Positions 17,482 to 26,322 of a stretch of 64,000 nt of DNA are shown piece by piece. The notes beneath the pieces are model-generated. The model saw only the letters and a program-made list of their open reading frames with translations, ran no database searches and was not told the DNA's origin. Positions within the stretch are counted from its first letter, which is position 1. Each line of letters opens with the position of its first letter. Location: positions 1-64,000 of the forward strand of contig NZ_AKKV01000019.1 of the NCBI RefSeq assembly GCF_000269865.1, in the 5' to 3' direction. The DNA comes from Fictibacillus macauensis ZFHKF-1. GTDB taxonomy: Bacteria > Bacillota > Bacilli > Bacillales > Fictibacillaceae. Position numbers and translations under genes: made by a program.

Positions 17482-18144
17482 TTACGAAAGGGAAACAGGT
17501 TGAAGAAGATAGCCTTTGCGCCCAATCGATGTAATTTGTAAATGAGGGAGGAGTTTTTTTCGAAGTCGATATAGTAAGGCATTGAGCTCTTCAGAACCAA
17601 CATCCGGAAGGACCTCAGGTGAGTGAATCCGTTCACTCCAAACATGTGCTTTCAACTGTTCTTTACTCACAAAGTGCTCGTAAGAAGAATAAAGAAGTTT
17701 GAAGCATTGAAATTCTTTACTGGAGAGAGGAATCCATTGATTGTTAATAGCAACTCTTTCAATCAGTTCATCAACGGTAATAGACATAGAAGAAGATTCA
17801 GCAATCGGTGTAAAGGTAAGCGTCGCATCGGCATCCATCTCTGCGATTTCAATTGAAATGCGGTCATAAGCAAGTGTTAGAACATCACCGAGCCGCAATT
17901 CAATCTCAACGCCAGGGCTTATGCGTTCTCCATTAATAAACGTTCCGTGTAGGCTGTTGAGATCTTTTACATATATTCGTCCTTCTAGATAGGTGAGCAT
18001 GCAATGCGTGCGTGAAACATAGGGCGATGACAAGATAATGTCAGGAGTAGAATCTACGGACGAACGCCCCACAATGATTTTTTCTTTTAAAGGTACATAG
18101 CGTTTCTGCTGTGTTTCATCTTGTATAACTAGGGTATAGTTCAT
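17482..18144 (-). CDS. FHA-domain protein with C-terminal OmpR-type winged helix
   Basis: A predicted transcription regulator that senses phosphothreonine. Residues about 5-100 form a forkhead-associated domain with all key motifs: GRSS (26-29), SRTHC (44-48) and LHGTFINGERI (Asn71). Residues about 125-216 form an OmpR/PhoB-like winged helix (LSSKEFQCFKLL, KEQLKAHVW, ALLYRLRKKL and the wing GRKGYLL). There is no receiver domain, so its input is probably a Ser/Thr-phosphorylated partner or itself. It is divergent from the metallo-beta-lactamase gene with 119 bases between them, and its 3' end faces the 21-bp array. Function is inferred from domains only. Confidence 0.85.
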   Translation of the reverse strand: MNYTLVIQDETQQKRYVPLKEKIIVGRSSVDSTPDIILSSPYVSRTHCMLTYLEGRIYVKDLNSLHGTFINGERISPGVEIELRLGDVLTLAYDRISIEIAEMDADATLTFTPIAESSSMSITVDELIERVAINNQWIPLSSKEFQCFKLLYSSYEHFVSKEQLKAHVWSERIHSPEVLPDVGSEELNALLYRLRKKLLPHLQITSIGRKGYLLQPVSLS

Positions 18145-18207
18145 AGGAAGTCACCATTTTTGTCAGAATATAGTGTTAATTATCATTCTTTTGTTAGCGA
18201 GTGTTCA

Positions 18208-18236
18208 TTGAGTGCGAATTTTGTCCATGCTACACT
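18208..18236 (+). promoter_or_regulatory. Candidate SigA promoter of the metallo-beta-lactamase gene
   Basis: TTGAGT, 17-nt spacer, TACACT, which would give a leader of about 20 bases before the ATG at 18264. It lies in the region shared with the divergent FHA regulator gene. Confidence 0.55.
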
Positions 18237-18263
18237 TTTTCCATCGACGAAAGGAGAGATTTC

Positions 18264-19070
18264 ATGAAACACTCTAAGTGGCTTCAGCTTACTGCAGCGG
18301 TTGCGATTTCAGCAATTACTGTCTCAGTCAATGCCAATATTTCAACAGCGCATAAGTTAAAAGCAGAAGTTAATCACACGAAAAGTTTAGCAGAAAAGGT
18401 GATTTCTAACAAGGATGGCTCTCTTATTATAAAAAAGATTCGTCCTCACGTTTGGATGCACATTTCTACTGGAACGTTTAATGGCCAACGTGTTTCTGCT
18501 AATGGATTGATCGTTGAGCACAGCAATAAGCTTTTGCTGATTGATTCTACGTGGACAGAGCAAGAAACAAAAGACCTTCTTGATCTCACAAAAAAATATT
18601 TGCACAAAGAAGTGAAAGAAGCCATTATTACGCATAGTCACCAAGATAAAATCGGTGGGGTGAAAACGTTAGAGAAAAATGGTGTTCACGTATATAGCAC
18701 GAAGCTTACCGCAGAACTAGCCAAGAAAAATAACCATCCACAACCAAAATATCGTTTGCAGGATTCTGTTACGCATTTTAATTTAGATGGTGTGAAAGTG
18801 GAAACTTACTATGCAGGACAAGGACATACAGCAGATAACATCGTTGTCTACCTCCAAAAAGAAAAATTATTGTATGGTGGCTGTTTAATTAAAGGTAAAG
18901 AATTTCATGATCTCGGCAACATAGAAGATGCAAATGTGAAGGAATGGCCAACGACCGTTAAGGCTGTAAAGAAGCGCTATCCTAGTATTGATACGCTCGT
19001 TCCCGGCCATGGAGCGATTGGTAAAGGACAGGGCTTGCTCCAACATACATTAGATTTATTACAAAAATAA
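18264..19070 (+). CDS. Subclass B1 metallo-beta-lactamase (BcII-like)
   Basis: Exported zinc enzyme expected to hydrolyse beta-lactams. From the ATG at 18264 (268 aa, behind AGGAGAGA) the zinc ligands are His124, His126 and Asp128 (HSHQDKIGG), His188 (GQGHTADNIVVY), Cys207 (YGGCLIK) and His249 (PGHG), the exact B1 set. Lys210 and Asn219 match the substrate-contact residues of BcII. Residues 1-30 are a signal peptide. Downstream is a terminator, so the gene is monocistronic. The nearest family member I know is the Bacillus cereus Bla2/BcII type. Activity is inferred from complete active-site conservation. Confidence 0.92.
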   Translation: MKHSKWLQLTAAVAISAITVSVNANISTAHKLKAEVNHTKSLAEKVISNKDGSLIIKKIRPHVWMHISTGTFNGQRVSANGLIVEHSNKLLLIDSTWTEQETKDLLDLTKKYLHKEVKEAIITHSHQDKIGGVKTLEKNGVHVYSTKLTAELAKKNNHPQPKYRLQDSVTHFNLDGVKVETYYAGQGHTADNIVVYLQKEKLLYGGCLIKGKEFHDLGNIEDANVKEWPTTVKAVKKRYPSIDTLVPGHGAIGKGQGLLQHTLDLLQK

Positions 19071-19110
19071 CGTCCTACATGAGCGTGCATTGAATACAAA
19101 CCAACCAAAG

Positions 19111-19149
19111 GAAACGAGCGAAGTGATGGCACGACGCTTGTTTCTTTTT
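19111..19149 (+). terminator. Terminator of the metallo-beta-lactamase gene
   Basis: GAAACGAGCG and CGCTTGTTTC form an imperfect 10-bp stem followed by TTTTTG. Confidence 0.65.
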
Positions 19150-19225
19150 GTGTAGAAGAAGGAATTAGGCTGTAACAGATGGAAAGATTACAGTGAGAAA
19201 TGAGTAGGTTAAAGGAGGAATGACA

Positions 19226-19738
19226 GTGGAAGTTCGCTCAGAAGGAAACGTCCTCGTTATTGAACGTAGCTTTCCAGCCTCAGTTTCAGCTGTATTTGAG
19301 GCGTTTAGTGAATCTGAGAAGCTAGAGAGCTGGTGGGGACCAAAAGGCTGGAGAACAGAAAATAAAGCGTTTTCATTTCGTGAAGGTGGTATGTGGCATT
19401 ATTGCATGACATGTATTGATCCGGCCCAAGGGGATTTTTTCAATCAAACGTCATGGGGAAAAGCTGTTTATAAGAAAATTACAGCGAATGAACGCATTGT
19501 ATATCGTGATGCTTTTTCAGATGAAGAGGGCAACGTTTTACTTGATATGCCGGAAATTGAAATCACGATGACGTTCACACCTCAAAAGGAAGGTACCCTA
19601 GTCATTACGCGCTCGCAATTCGACTCTAAAGAGGAGCTTGCTCAAGTGATGGCTATGGGCATTACGGAAGGTGTAGCTTCGCAATACAGTCGCTTGGAAG
19701 AGTTTCTACTTCAACATTCATCCTCACAGAAAGCATAA
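19226..19738 (+). CDS. SRPBCC/AHSA1-family protein
   Basis: Small START-like fold protein of the Aha1-C family, which binds hydrophobic ligands; the exact role is unknown. Family features are the opening IERSFPASVSAVFEAFSE, SWWGPKGW, and the late TFTPQKEGTLVI and EGVASQYSRLEEF stretches. I choose the GTG at 19226 (170 aa) because GGAGG (19214-19218) is 7 nt away; the ATG at 19220 is only 1 nt from it. It follows the metallo-beta-lactamase terminator and ends at a hairpin shared with the LCP gene. Confidence 0.8.
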   Translation: MEVRSEGNVLVIERSFPASVSAVFEAFSESEKLESWWGPKGWRTENKAFSFREGGMWHYCMTCIDPAQGDFFNQTSWGKAVYKKITANERIVYRDAFSDEEGNVLLDMPEIEITMTFTPQKEGTLVITRSQFDSKEELAQVMAMGITEGVASQYSRLEEFLLQHSSSQKA

Positions 19739-19740
19739 GA

Positions 19741-19773
19741 AAAAGGCCCCGTTTATGAAAGCGGGCCTTTTTT
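19741..19773. terminator. Bidirectional terminator between the AHSA1 and LCP genes
   Basis: GGCCCCGTTT and AAAGCGGGCC stem with an A-run before and a T-run after. Confidence 0.85.
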
Positions 19774-19781
19774 GTGTGTGA

Positions 19782-20840
19782 CTATTGATTGTTTGTGTTT
19801 CCAGCAGACGTACCATTGTTGTTTGTGCTTCCATTGTTGTTCGTGTTGCTGGTCTGATTATTAGTATCATTACCTTTATAACCTAGCTCTTGCTTTAACT
19901 CATTGGATACTTTTTCAACTGATTGAGGCTTAAGCTTATAGTAGTAAATGTTATTAATACGAGTATCATCACCTTCTAAACGCAAAGACTCAATGTTTTC
20001 AATGGACTTAGCATATTTTAAAAGAGCGATCATGTTGCCAAAGCTAAAGTTGGTTGTTAAGTTATCGCCAACATTTTCAATTAATTTTCCGTATTTAGGA
20101 ACGGATTTTAATTGTGTAGATTCTTTAATAATCGCTTCAATAATTTGTTTTTGACGATCACCGCGATCTACATCAGAATCCGCATGACGGGTACGAGCAT
20201 AAGCGAGTGCTTGTTCAGCATTTAAACGTTGTTGACCAGGCTCAAGCTTAATAGCTCCTGCATGGTCTTTACTATCTTGCTCAACAATTTTCTTTTTCAC
20301 GTTCACATCTACGCCACCAAGCGTATCAACGATTTGTAAAAAGGCATCAAAGTTCAAGCGCACATAGTAGTCGACAGGTACGTTTAAAAGGTTTTCCACA
20401 GTACCTACCGTAAGATTAATCCCACCGAAGGCATGCGCATGTGTAATCTTATCTTGACCGTGACCTTCGATATCGACGTAAGAGTCACGAGGGATACTTA
20501 ACATCTTTACTTCCTTTTTATCGCGGTTAAATGTTGCGAGAATGAGGGCGTCAGTACGGTTACCAACAAAGCCTTTCGCGCCTTTACGGTGTTGACTGTC
20601 ATCAATACCAGCAATTAATACAGAGAAATTATCTTTACTCGGATCTACACCTGCATTACGTAGATCAGATTTATCGCCACGCTTTAACGTTTCGGTTGCT
20701 TTATTAGAAGCATTCACGAGCTTGTACGTTAAATAACCTCCATAACCTAAGGCTAGCAGTGCAATAATCATGATAGGAAAAGCGATAAAGCGAAAACGCC
20801 TTTTTTTCTTTTTCTTCTTACGAACTTCTTGACGATCCAT
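19782..20840 (-). CDS. LytR-CpsA-Psr (LCP) cell wall polymer ligase
   Basis: Membrane-anchored transferase that moves lipid-linked glycopolymers (teichoic acid or polysaccharide) onto peptidoglycan. After a Lys/Arg-rich start and one transmembrane helix (FIAFPIMIIALLALGYGGYL), the LCP domain shows LIAGID, GNRTDALILATFN, MLSIPRDSYVDI, KITHAHAFGG and the RHADSDVDRGDRQ signature. A long Asn/Thr/Gly-rich tail ends the protein. The start at 20840 (352 aa) has AAGGAG at 8-nt spacing. B. subtilis TagT/TagU/TagV are the relatives. Its place between the teichoic acid and polysaccharide clusters fits either polymer. A perfect Spo0A-box sequence lies 75 bases upstream. Confidence 0.9.
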   Translation of the reverse strand: MDRQEVRKKKKKKRRFRFIAFPIMIIALLALGYGGYLTYKLVNASNKATETLKRGDKSDLRNAGVDPSKDNFSVLIAGIDDSQHRKGAKGFVGNRTDALILATFNRDKKEVKMLSIPRDSYVDIEGHGQDKITHAHAFGGINLTVGTVENLLNVPVDYYVRLNFDAFLQIVDTLGGVDVNVKKKIVEQDSKDHAGAIKLEPGQQRLNAEQALAYARTRHADSDVDRGDRQKQIIEAIIKESTQLKSVPKYGKLIENVGDNLTTNFSFGNMIALLKYAKSIENIESLRLEGDDTRINNIYYYKLKPQSVEKVSNELKQELGYKGNDTNNQTSNTNNNGSTNNNGTSAGNTNNQ

Positions 20841-21183
20841 TGATAAAGCTCCTTTTCTTCTCATATATGTCGATAGGTAATCATTTTACTTTTTCTTTTA
20901 GTATCCATTCCTTGTGTCGAAAAAACTCGACTGATAGAGCGTAAATTTATGGAAGCATACAAATAAGATACCTGTAATTTAATAATAATTCAATAAAAAA
21001 TAAGGAAAGAAATATTACATTTTAATGAAGAAAATGTAATGTGTAAAGACTTTCCAAACTTTTTTTACAAAATTACCATAAAAAAGAGAAGAAACCTTCA
21101 TTTTTGGAAATTATAGTGATAGATAAGAAGTGCCTTTTGTCAAAATATGTCGTCCTTAAAAAAAGGTGGTGAACTCCGAAGCG
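20841..21183. other. Divergent intergenic region between the LCP gene and the polysaccharide locus
   Basis: Very AT-rich. It holds a TGTCGAA box at 20915-20921, a near match TGTCGAT about 45 bases closer to the LCP gene, and probable promoters of both divergent units that I cannot place precisely. No gene seen. Confidence 0.45.
20915..20921 (+). promoter_or_regulatory. Spo0A-box-like site upstream of the LCP gene
   Basis: Perfect TGTCGAA heptamer, 75 bases upstream of the LCP start codon. Confidence 0.4.
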
Positions 21184-22419
21184 ATGAAGAAACGTCAACA
21201 GCTCGTCCTGCTTACAAACCGCTTTCCTTATTTCCCGGGTGAACAATTTCTTGAAACTGAATTATTATACAGTTCCATGGCTTTTTCGAAGGTTGAACTT
21301 GTTCCTGTTCACACCGGTGAGCAGCAACGCGATGTTCCCGACCATGTTTCGCTAAAGCTATGTGACCAAGCGAGGTGGCGCTCTCTTCTTACCCATGATC
21401 GCCAATCATTGTCGTGGCTTGCTGAAGAAATGAGGCAAGCCAGTCGTTTTGGGATAAAAGGATGGCTAGAAATGGTGAACTGGATGCGCCATGCGCTTCG
21501 CATTTCCACGTTTCTTGAAAAACAGTGGTTGCAGTCGCCATCCTGGGATCTTCATAACACTGTTTTCTATTCGTATTGGCTCAGTCCGGCAGCGCTGGCT
21601 TTAGCGCTTTTAAAGGAAAAGAACAAAGCGCTTGTTGCCATCGCAAGAGCGCATAGTGGTGACTTGTATGAGCAGCAGCGCCCGCTTCCGTACTTACCTT
21701 TTCAACGAAAAATCGTAGGGATGCTCGATGAGGTTCATTGTATTTCTAGGGATGGTCAACTGTATTTACAAGAGCGCTATCCTGAAAGTGCAGACCGCGT
21801 TGCCGTTCATCGCTTAGGTACACAAGATCCACGTTTCATAAATCCAAGCAATCCTCATCCTTCTTTTCATATAGTTTCTTGTTCTTATTTTAAAGCAGTG
21901 AAACGGCTTCCCTTGCTTGTAGAAGCGCTTAAAGAAATGAAAGGTTCTATTCAATGGACGCATATCGGTGGGGGAGAAGGCTTTACAGAATGGGCACAAG
22001 AAGTAAAACGCTTGCTTCCATCCACGATAACAGCTCACTTTACTGGACCACTTTCACAAGCAGCGCTGTTCGCCTACTATCAAACGACCCCGATCGATGT
22101 GTTTCTTAATGTGAGTGAACGCGAAGGAATACCTGTCACGATGATGGAGGCAATGAGCGTAGGAATCCCTGTGATTGCTACGAATGCAGGTGGAGTAAGT
22201 GAAATCGTCGATGGACAGTGTGGTGTGTTATTGCCAGTTGATGTGAGCCCGACCAATATAGCACAAGCTCTTATGAAGTTTAAAGAACAATCGAAAACAA
22301 ATCAGGAGATGTACCGACAAGCGGCGCGCCGAAAATGGGAAACAGTCTATAACGCGGCCCGAAATTATACACAATTTTATGAGAGCTTGGCGCACAGGAG
22401 GGGCAGTAATGGCAATTGA
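21184..22419 (+). CDS. GT4-family glycosyltransferase
   Basis: First gene of the polysaccharide locus; a GT-B retaining glycosyltransferase that adds a sugar to the lipid-linked repeat unit. It has LLTNRFPYFPGEQFLETEL at the N-terminus, ARAHSGDLYE, and the family C-terminal block NVSEREGIPVTMMEAMSVG followed by GVSEIVDG. I place the start at the ATG at 21184 (411 aa) behind AAAGGTGGTG; two GTG codons upstream overlap that ribosome site. Donor and acceptor cannot be read from the sequence. The flippase gene overlaps its last 11 bases. Confidence 0.82.
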   Translation: MKKRQQLVLLTNRFPYFPGEQFLETELLYSSMAFSKVELVPVHTGEQQRDVPDHVSLKLCDQARWRSLLTHDRQSLSWLAEEMRQASRFGIKGWLEMVNWMRHALRISTFLEKQWLQSPSWDLHNTVFYSYWLSPAALALALLKEKNKALVAIARAHSGDLYEQQRPLPYLPFQRKIVGMLDEVHCISRDGQLYLQERYPESADRVAVHRLGTQDPRFINPSNPHPSFHIVSCSYFKAVKRLPLLVEALKEMKGSIQWTHIGGGEGFTEWAQEVKRLLPSTITAHFTGPLSQAALFAYYQTTPIDVFLNVSEREGIPVTMMEAMSVGIPVIATNAGGVSEIVDGQCGVLLPVDVSPTNIAQALMKFKEQSKTNQEMYRQAARRKWETVYNAARNYTQFYESLAHRRGSNGN

Positions 22420-23734
22420 CGGGCAACAATTTGTGAAAAATAGTATGTTAACCTTTTTTCGCCAAGGCATTAACATTGTTTTTGGCTTTGTGCTATTAAT
22501 TGTGTTAGCGCGCTTACTTGGGCCAACCGGACAAGGAAGCTACGCGCTGATTACGCTTTTGCCAACGCTGCTCTTAACATTTTTAACACTAGGAATGAAT
22601 ACGTCTAGCATTTATTTCATCAGTAAAGGTGAGGTAGCGCTGCAAACCGTTTATATTAACAATTTAATTATCGGCTTGTTTTTAAGTTTGTTGAGTATCG
22701 GAGTAGGTATCTTTTTTGTTATTTTCTTCTCTGATTTATTCTTTACTGCTACCCCCCATGTCCTTTTATTTCTTTGTTTAGGAGCGTTACCTTTTTTATT
22801 TTTGCGTGAGTTTTTGCAAACCATCTTTCAAGGCTTGCAAGATTTTAAAGTGTTTAATACGGCAATTGTTTTGAATCAAGGTGCCACTGTTATCTTTTGT
22901 AGTGTGTTTCTTTGGATGTGTCACCTCGGTTTATTAGGTGCTATTCTTGCCTTTATGATTGGTACGATCCTTCCTGTTGGTTATATGCTCGTCCTTTTAA
23001 ATAAAAAACATCATCTGCGCTTTTCATGGCGTGGTTTTTCTAAAGATTATTTTCGTAAAGCAATCGCTTATGGAATGAAAACACATATTAGTAACTTTGC
23101 TAGTTTTTTAAATTATCGCCTCGTGCTTTTTCTCATTGGTTTTTTTATGTTTGATGCTGCTGTCGGTATTTATGTGGCGGCAATGAATATTGGAGAGCGG
23201 CTGGCGATATTTGCTTCTTCTGTTTCAAATGTGCTCTATCCGAAAATTGCTTCCATTGCCAGTGAAGAGGAGCGCAATCGCTTAACGTCTCTCGTATCAC
23301 GGACGATCTTAGCCGGTACGGTCCTCGTTGCCTGTATTGGAATGCTGTTAGCGAATGAGCTCATTCCGGCTTTGTTTGGAAGTCGTTATGAGGAAAGTGC
23401 GACGCTCCTTGTCCTTTTATTTCCTGGCATTGCTTTACTATCTGTTGAGAAAATCCTCTCTAATGACCTTGCGGGTCGTGGAAAGCCAGAGCTGAATATG
23501 TATGTATCGCTTTGGAATGTCGTTTTTAATCTTGGATTAAATACGGTACTTATTCCTCGTTTTGGTTTAAAAGGAGCGGCGTTAGCTGCAACCATCACGT
23601 ACAGCTTTAGCTTTATGGTCAAAGTGTATGTGTATAGAACGGTAACGAGAGAACCGTTTCATCGTTTTTTACTCCTTCAAAAACAAGACTTTAAGCGCTA
23701 TCGAACGTTTATAGAAAGCCGACTGAAGGCTTGA
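22409..23734 (+). CDS. Polysaccharide flippase (Wzx-like, MATE/PST superfamily)
   Basis: Integral membrane protein of about 12-14 helices that moves lipid-linked repeat units outward. Typical features are the opening VKNSMLTFFRQGINIVFGFV, RLLGPTGQGSYALI, SIYFISKG, GAILAFMIGTILP, VSNVLYPKIAS and the late NLGLNTVLIPRFGLKGAALA. The start is the ATG at 22409 (441 aa), preceded by AGGAGGGGC and overlapping the glycosyltransferase gene, so they are co-translated. Together with the polymerase and chain-length protein downstream this defines a Wzx/Wzy-type pathway. Confidence 0.88.
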   Translation: MAIDGQQFVKNSMLTFFRQGINIVFGFVLLIVLARLLGPTGQGSYALITLLPTLLLTFLTLGMNTSSIYFISKGEVALQTVYINNLIIGLFLSLLSIGVGIFFVIFFSDLFFTATPHVLLFLCLGALPFLFLREFLQTIFQGLQDFKVFNTAIVLNQGATVIFCSVFLWMCHLGLLGAILAFMIGTILPVGYMLVLLNKKHHLRFSWRGFSKDYFRKAIAYGMKTHISNFASFLNYRLVLFLIGFFMFDAAVGIYVAAMNIGERLAIFASSVSNVLYPKIASIASEEERNRLTSLVSRTILAGTVLVACIGMLLANELIPALFGSRYEESATLLVLLFPGIALLSVEKILSNDLAGRGKPELNMYVSLWNVVFNLGLNTVLIPRFGLKGAALAATITYSFSFMVKVYVYRTVTREPFHRFLLLQKQDFKRYRTFIESRLKA

Positions 23735-23918
23735 CTCAACATATTTTCCTGTTGCAATTGAATATATATAAGCATCCGTAGGCTTTCGTGCTTTCTTTTT
23801 GTTTTGTAAAGTTGCCTTTATAAAGTCTTAAGAGATCCTTAACGGAGCAAACAGGTGGCCTGCTATACAATAAAAGTAACGGCTTCCTCATTTTTCAAAG
23901 TGGAAAGGGTGAATGATC

Positions 23919-24953
23919 ATGCTGAACTTTGCAATTGTAGGATGTGGCCATATTGCCAAAAAACATGCACAGGCCATTCGGCAAACAAAAGGGGCTGCCC
24001 TCGTCGCAGTTTGTGATCCGGTTGTTCACACGATGAAAGAGTATGACGAAAAAGATGGTGCCGTTATGTACGAGACGATGTCAACGCTCCTACAAGATCA
24101 AAAAGTAGAAGCGGTAATCATTTGTACGCCGAGCGGCTTGCATGCAGATTTGGCGATTGAAGCAGCCTGTGCTTCTAAGCACGTGATCGTTGAAAAGCCA
24201 TTAGCGTTAACAACAGCCGCTAGCAGCCGGGTTATTGCTGCCTGTGAAAAACATGGTGTGAAATTAGCTGTTGTTCATCCGAACCGCTGTCGTCCTGGTG
24301 TTCAAAAGCTAAAAGAAGTGCTTGATCATCATGATATTGGTTCTGTAAGTCATGTGAATGCGACGCTGCGTTGGAATCGGACCCAAGCCTATTTTGATCA
24401 AGCCGCGTGGCGAGGAACAGCGGCACTGGATGGTGGCGTTTTAATGAATCAAGCCATTCATAATATTGATCTATTGCTCTGGCTAATGGGTGACGTGGAA
24501 GAAGTGTACTGTATGAAGGAAACACGTGTGCGCAACATTGAGGAGGAAGATGTTTGCGTAGGAACGTTGCGGTTTCGAAGTGGAGCGCTCGGGATGATTG
24601 AGGCGGCCACCACAATCTATCCCGAAAATCTTGAAGAATCCATTAGTTTTTTTGCTGAAAGGGCCTGTATTAAACTTGGCGGGAAACAGGCTGTTCATAT
24701 CGAGCATTGGAAAGTGCATGGTATGTCACCTGTAGAATCCGCTTTGTTAAAAGCACAGATTGCTAGTGATCCGTTTGGTAAGCAAGGACATTGTGTCATT
24801 ATTGAAGATTTCGTGCAAGCGGTGAATGAAGATCGAGCGCCAATGGTGAGTGGTCACGAAGGGCAGCGCGCCTTAGCTGTTGTTGAAGCGATGTACCGCT
24901 CCGCGCAGCAAAATCGTCCGATTAAGGTAGCGCCACAGGGGGTTTTTGTGTAA
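23919..24953 (+). CDS. Gfo/Idh/MocA oxidoreductase, WbpB-like UDP-GlcNAc(A) 3-dehydrogenase
   Basis: NAD-dependent enzyme predicted to oxidise C3 of UDP-GlcNAc or its uronic acid, the step before 3-amination. The Rossmann motif is VGCGHIAKKHAQA, the catalytic Lys is in EKPLALT, and the GGVLMNQAIHNIDLLLWLMG block is shared with WbpB/WlbA. The ATG at 23919 (344 aa) is 9 nt from AAAGGG; the ATG at 23913 is too close. The next gene, a UDP-sugar 6-dehydrogenase, overlaps by one base (TAATG). The substrate is inferred from co-occurrence with WbpA, WbpE and WbpD homologues within 7 kb. Confidence 0.8.
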   Translation: MLNFAIVGCGHIAKKHAQAIRQTKGAALVAVCDPVVHTMKEYDEKDGAVMYETMSTLLQDQKVEAVIICTPSGLHADLAIEAACASKHVIVEKPLALTTAASSRVIAACEKHGVKLAVVHPNRCRPGVQKLKEVLDHHDIGSVSHVNATLRWNRTQAYFDQAAWRGTAALDGGVLMNQAIHNIDLLLWLMGDVEEVYCMKETRVRNIEEEDVCVGTLRFRSGALGMIEAATTIYPENLEESISFFAERACIKLGGKQAVHIEHWKVHGMSPVESALLKAQIASDPFGKQGHCVIIEDFVQAVNEDRAPMVSGHEGQRALAVVEAMYRSAQQNRPIKVAPQGVFV

Positions 24954-26293
24954 TGGATATTGCACAGGTGACAGAGAGCATAACAACCGCAAAGCTCTTA
25001 GCAAAAATTCATAATAAAACAGCAAAAATTGGTGTTGTCGGTTTAGGCTATGTCGGGCTACCGCTTGCGATTGAAAAAGCCAAAGCAGGTTATGAAGTCA
25101 TCGGTTTTGATATTCAAGAACAACGTGTGACGATGTTAAATGAAGGTGTTAATTATATTGGTGATGTGATTGATGAAGAGCTTGCGCAATTGGTGATTAA
25201 CGGCCAAATCAAAGCAACAACGGATTATTCGCTCATCGCAACCGTTGATTGCGTAGCCATTTGCGTGCCCACGCCGCTCGATCAGTATCGACAGCCAGAC
25301 ACGTCGTATGTAGAAAGCTCGGGACGCGCCATCGCCCATCATTTGCATGAAGGAATGCTCGTCGTTTTAGAAAGCACGACGTATCCTGGCACAACAGCTG
25401 AATTGCTGCTGCCGATTCTTGAAACATCTGGTTTGGCGTGCGGAACCGATTTTCATGTGGCCTACTCTCCTGAGCGCGTGGATCCGGGTAATAAACTCTA
25501 CAATACGAAAAATACACCAAAGGTTGTTGGTGGCATTACACCTGCTTGCACGAACGTCGCTTCGACGTTGTATCGCCATGTGTTAGATGGCGAAGTGTGT
25601 GAAGTATCGAGCCCAGCAGTCGCGGAAATGGAGAAAATATTAGAAAATACGTTTCGGAATATAAACATCGCCCTCGCCAATGAAATGGCCATTCTCTGTC
25701 ATAAGATGGGCATAAACGTCTGGGAAGTGATTGATGCGGCAAAAACAAAACCGTATGGCTTTATGGCGTTTTACCCTGGACCTGGAATAGGTGGACATTG
25801 CATTCCCATTGATCCTTTTTACTTAACATGGAAAGCGCGCGCCTATAATCATCATACGCGTTTAATTGAAACGGCTGGTGATATTAATAATGGTATGGCG
25901 GATTTTATTGTGCAGCGATGTATGAGCATTTTAAATGATGAAAAAAAAGCATTGCACGGCTCGCGAATTCTTTTACTCGGCGCCGCTTACAAAAAAGACA
26001 TCGATGATCTACGAGAATCGCCCCTTTTACCGATTCTGCAAAAGCTTCATGACGCAGGAGCGACGTATCATATTGTTGATCCGTATGTGGATAATATTGC
26101 ATGTAAGTGGGGCAAAGTAAAAACAGAAGAGCTTTCCAAAGAACTGCTTTTGCAAAGTGATTTAGTGTTGTTACTTACGGATCACTCCGCATTTGATTAC
26201 GAGCTCATTGCTACGTATAGCCCTGTTCTTTTTGATACGAGAAATGCGATGCAAAAGTGGAAGTCGCTTCTAAAAAAGTACGTGTTATTGTAA
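24953..26293 (+). CDS. UDP-N-acetyl-D-glucosamine 6-dehydrogenase (WbpA-like)
   Basis: Oxidises the C6 hydroxyl of a UDP-HexNAc to the uronic acid with two NAD. The N-terminal Rossmann motif is GVVGLGYVGLPLAIEKAKAG; other signatures are CVPTPLDQYRQPDT, VLESTTYPGTTAE, the SPERVDPGN stretch, NTFRNINIALANE, and the catalytic Cys283 in PGIGGHCIPIDPFYL. The SPERVDPGN motif and PGPGIGGHCIPIDP favour the WbpA/WbpO-type UDP-HexNAc branch over UDP-glucose dehydrogenase. It is coupled to the WbpB-like gene. Length of 446 aa is normal. Confidence 0.88.
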   Translation: MDIAQVTESITTAKLLAKIHNKTAKIGVVGLGYVGLPLAIEKAKAGYEVIGFDIQEQRVTMLNEGVNYIGDVIDEELAQLVINGQIKATTDYSLIATVDCVAICVPTPLDQYRQPDTSYVESSGRAIAHHLHEGMLVVLESTTYPGTTAELLLPILETSGLACGTDFHVAYSPERVDPGNKLYNTKNTPKVVGGITPACTNVASTLYRHVLDGEVCEVSSPAVAEMEKILENTFRNINIALANEMAILCHKMGINVWEVIDAAKTKPYGFMAFYPGPGIGGHCIPIDPFYLTWKARAYNHHTRLIETAGDINNGMADFIVQRCMSILNDEKKALHGSRILLLGAAYKKDIDDLRESPLLPILQKLHDAGATYHIVDPYVDNIACKWGKVKTEELSKELLLQSDLVLLLTDHSAFDYELIATYSPVLFDTRNAMQKWKSLLKKYVLL

Positions 26294-26322
26294 GCGGATA
26301 ACATGATAAAGGTGAAGTGAAC

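Noticed and set aside
16671-17541. Several open frames of 60-140 codons on both strands through the 21-bp array, giving heptad-like repeats such as RAQEPSI or FARRSPR
   Set aside because: The repeat length is a multiple of three and has no stops, so many frames stay open together; none has a convincing ribosome site, and the tandem DNA pattern explains the peptides fully.
24232-25748. Long antisense frames (60-127 codons) within the oxidoreductase and dehydrogenase genes
   Set aside because: They lie fully inside strongly recognised genes, have no family motifs and reflect codon composition.
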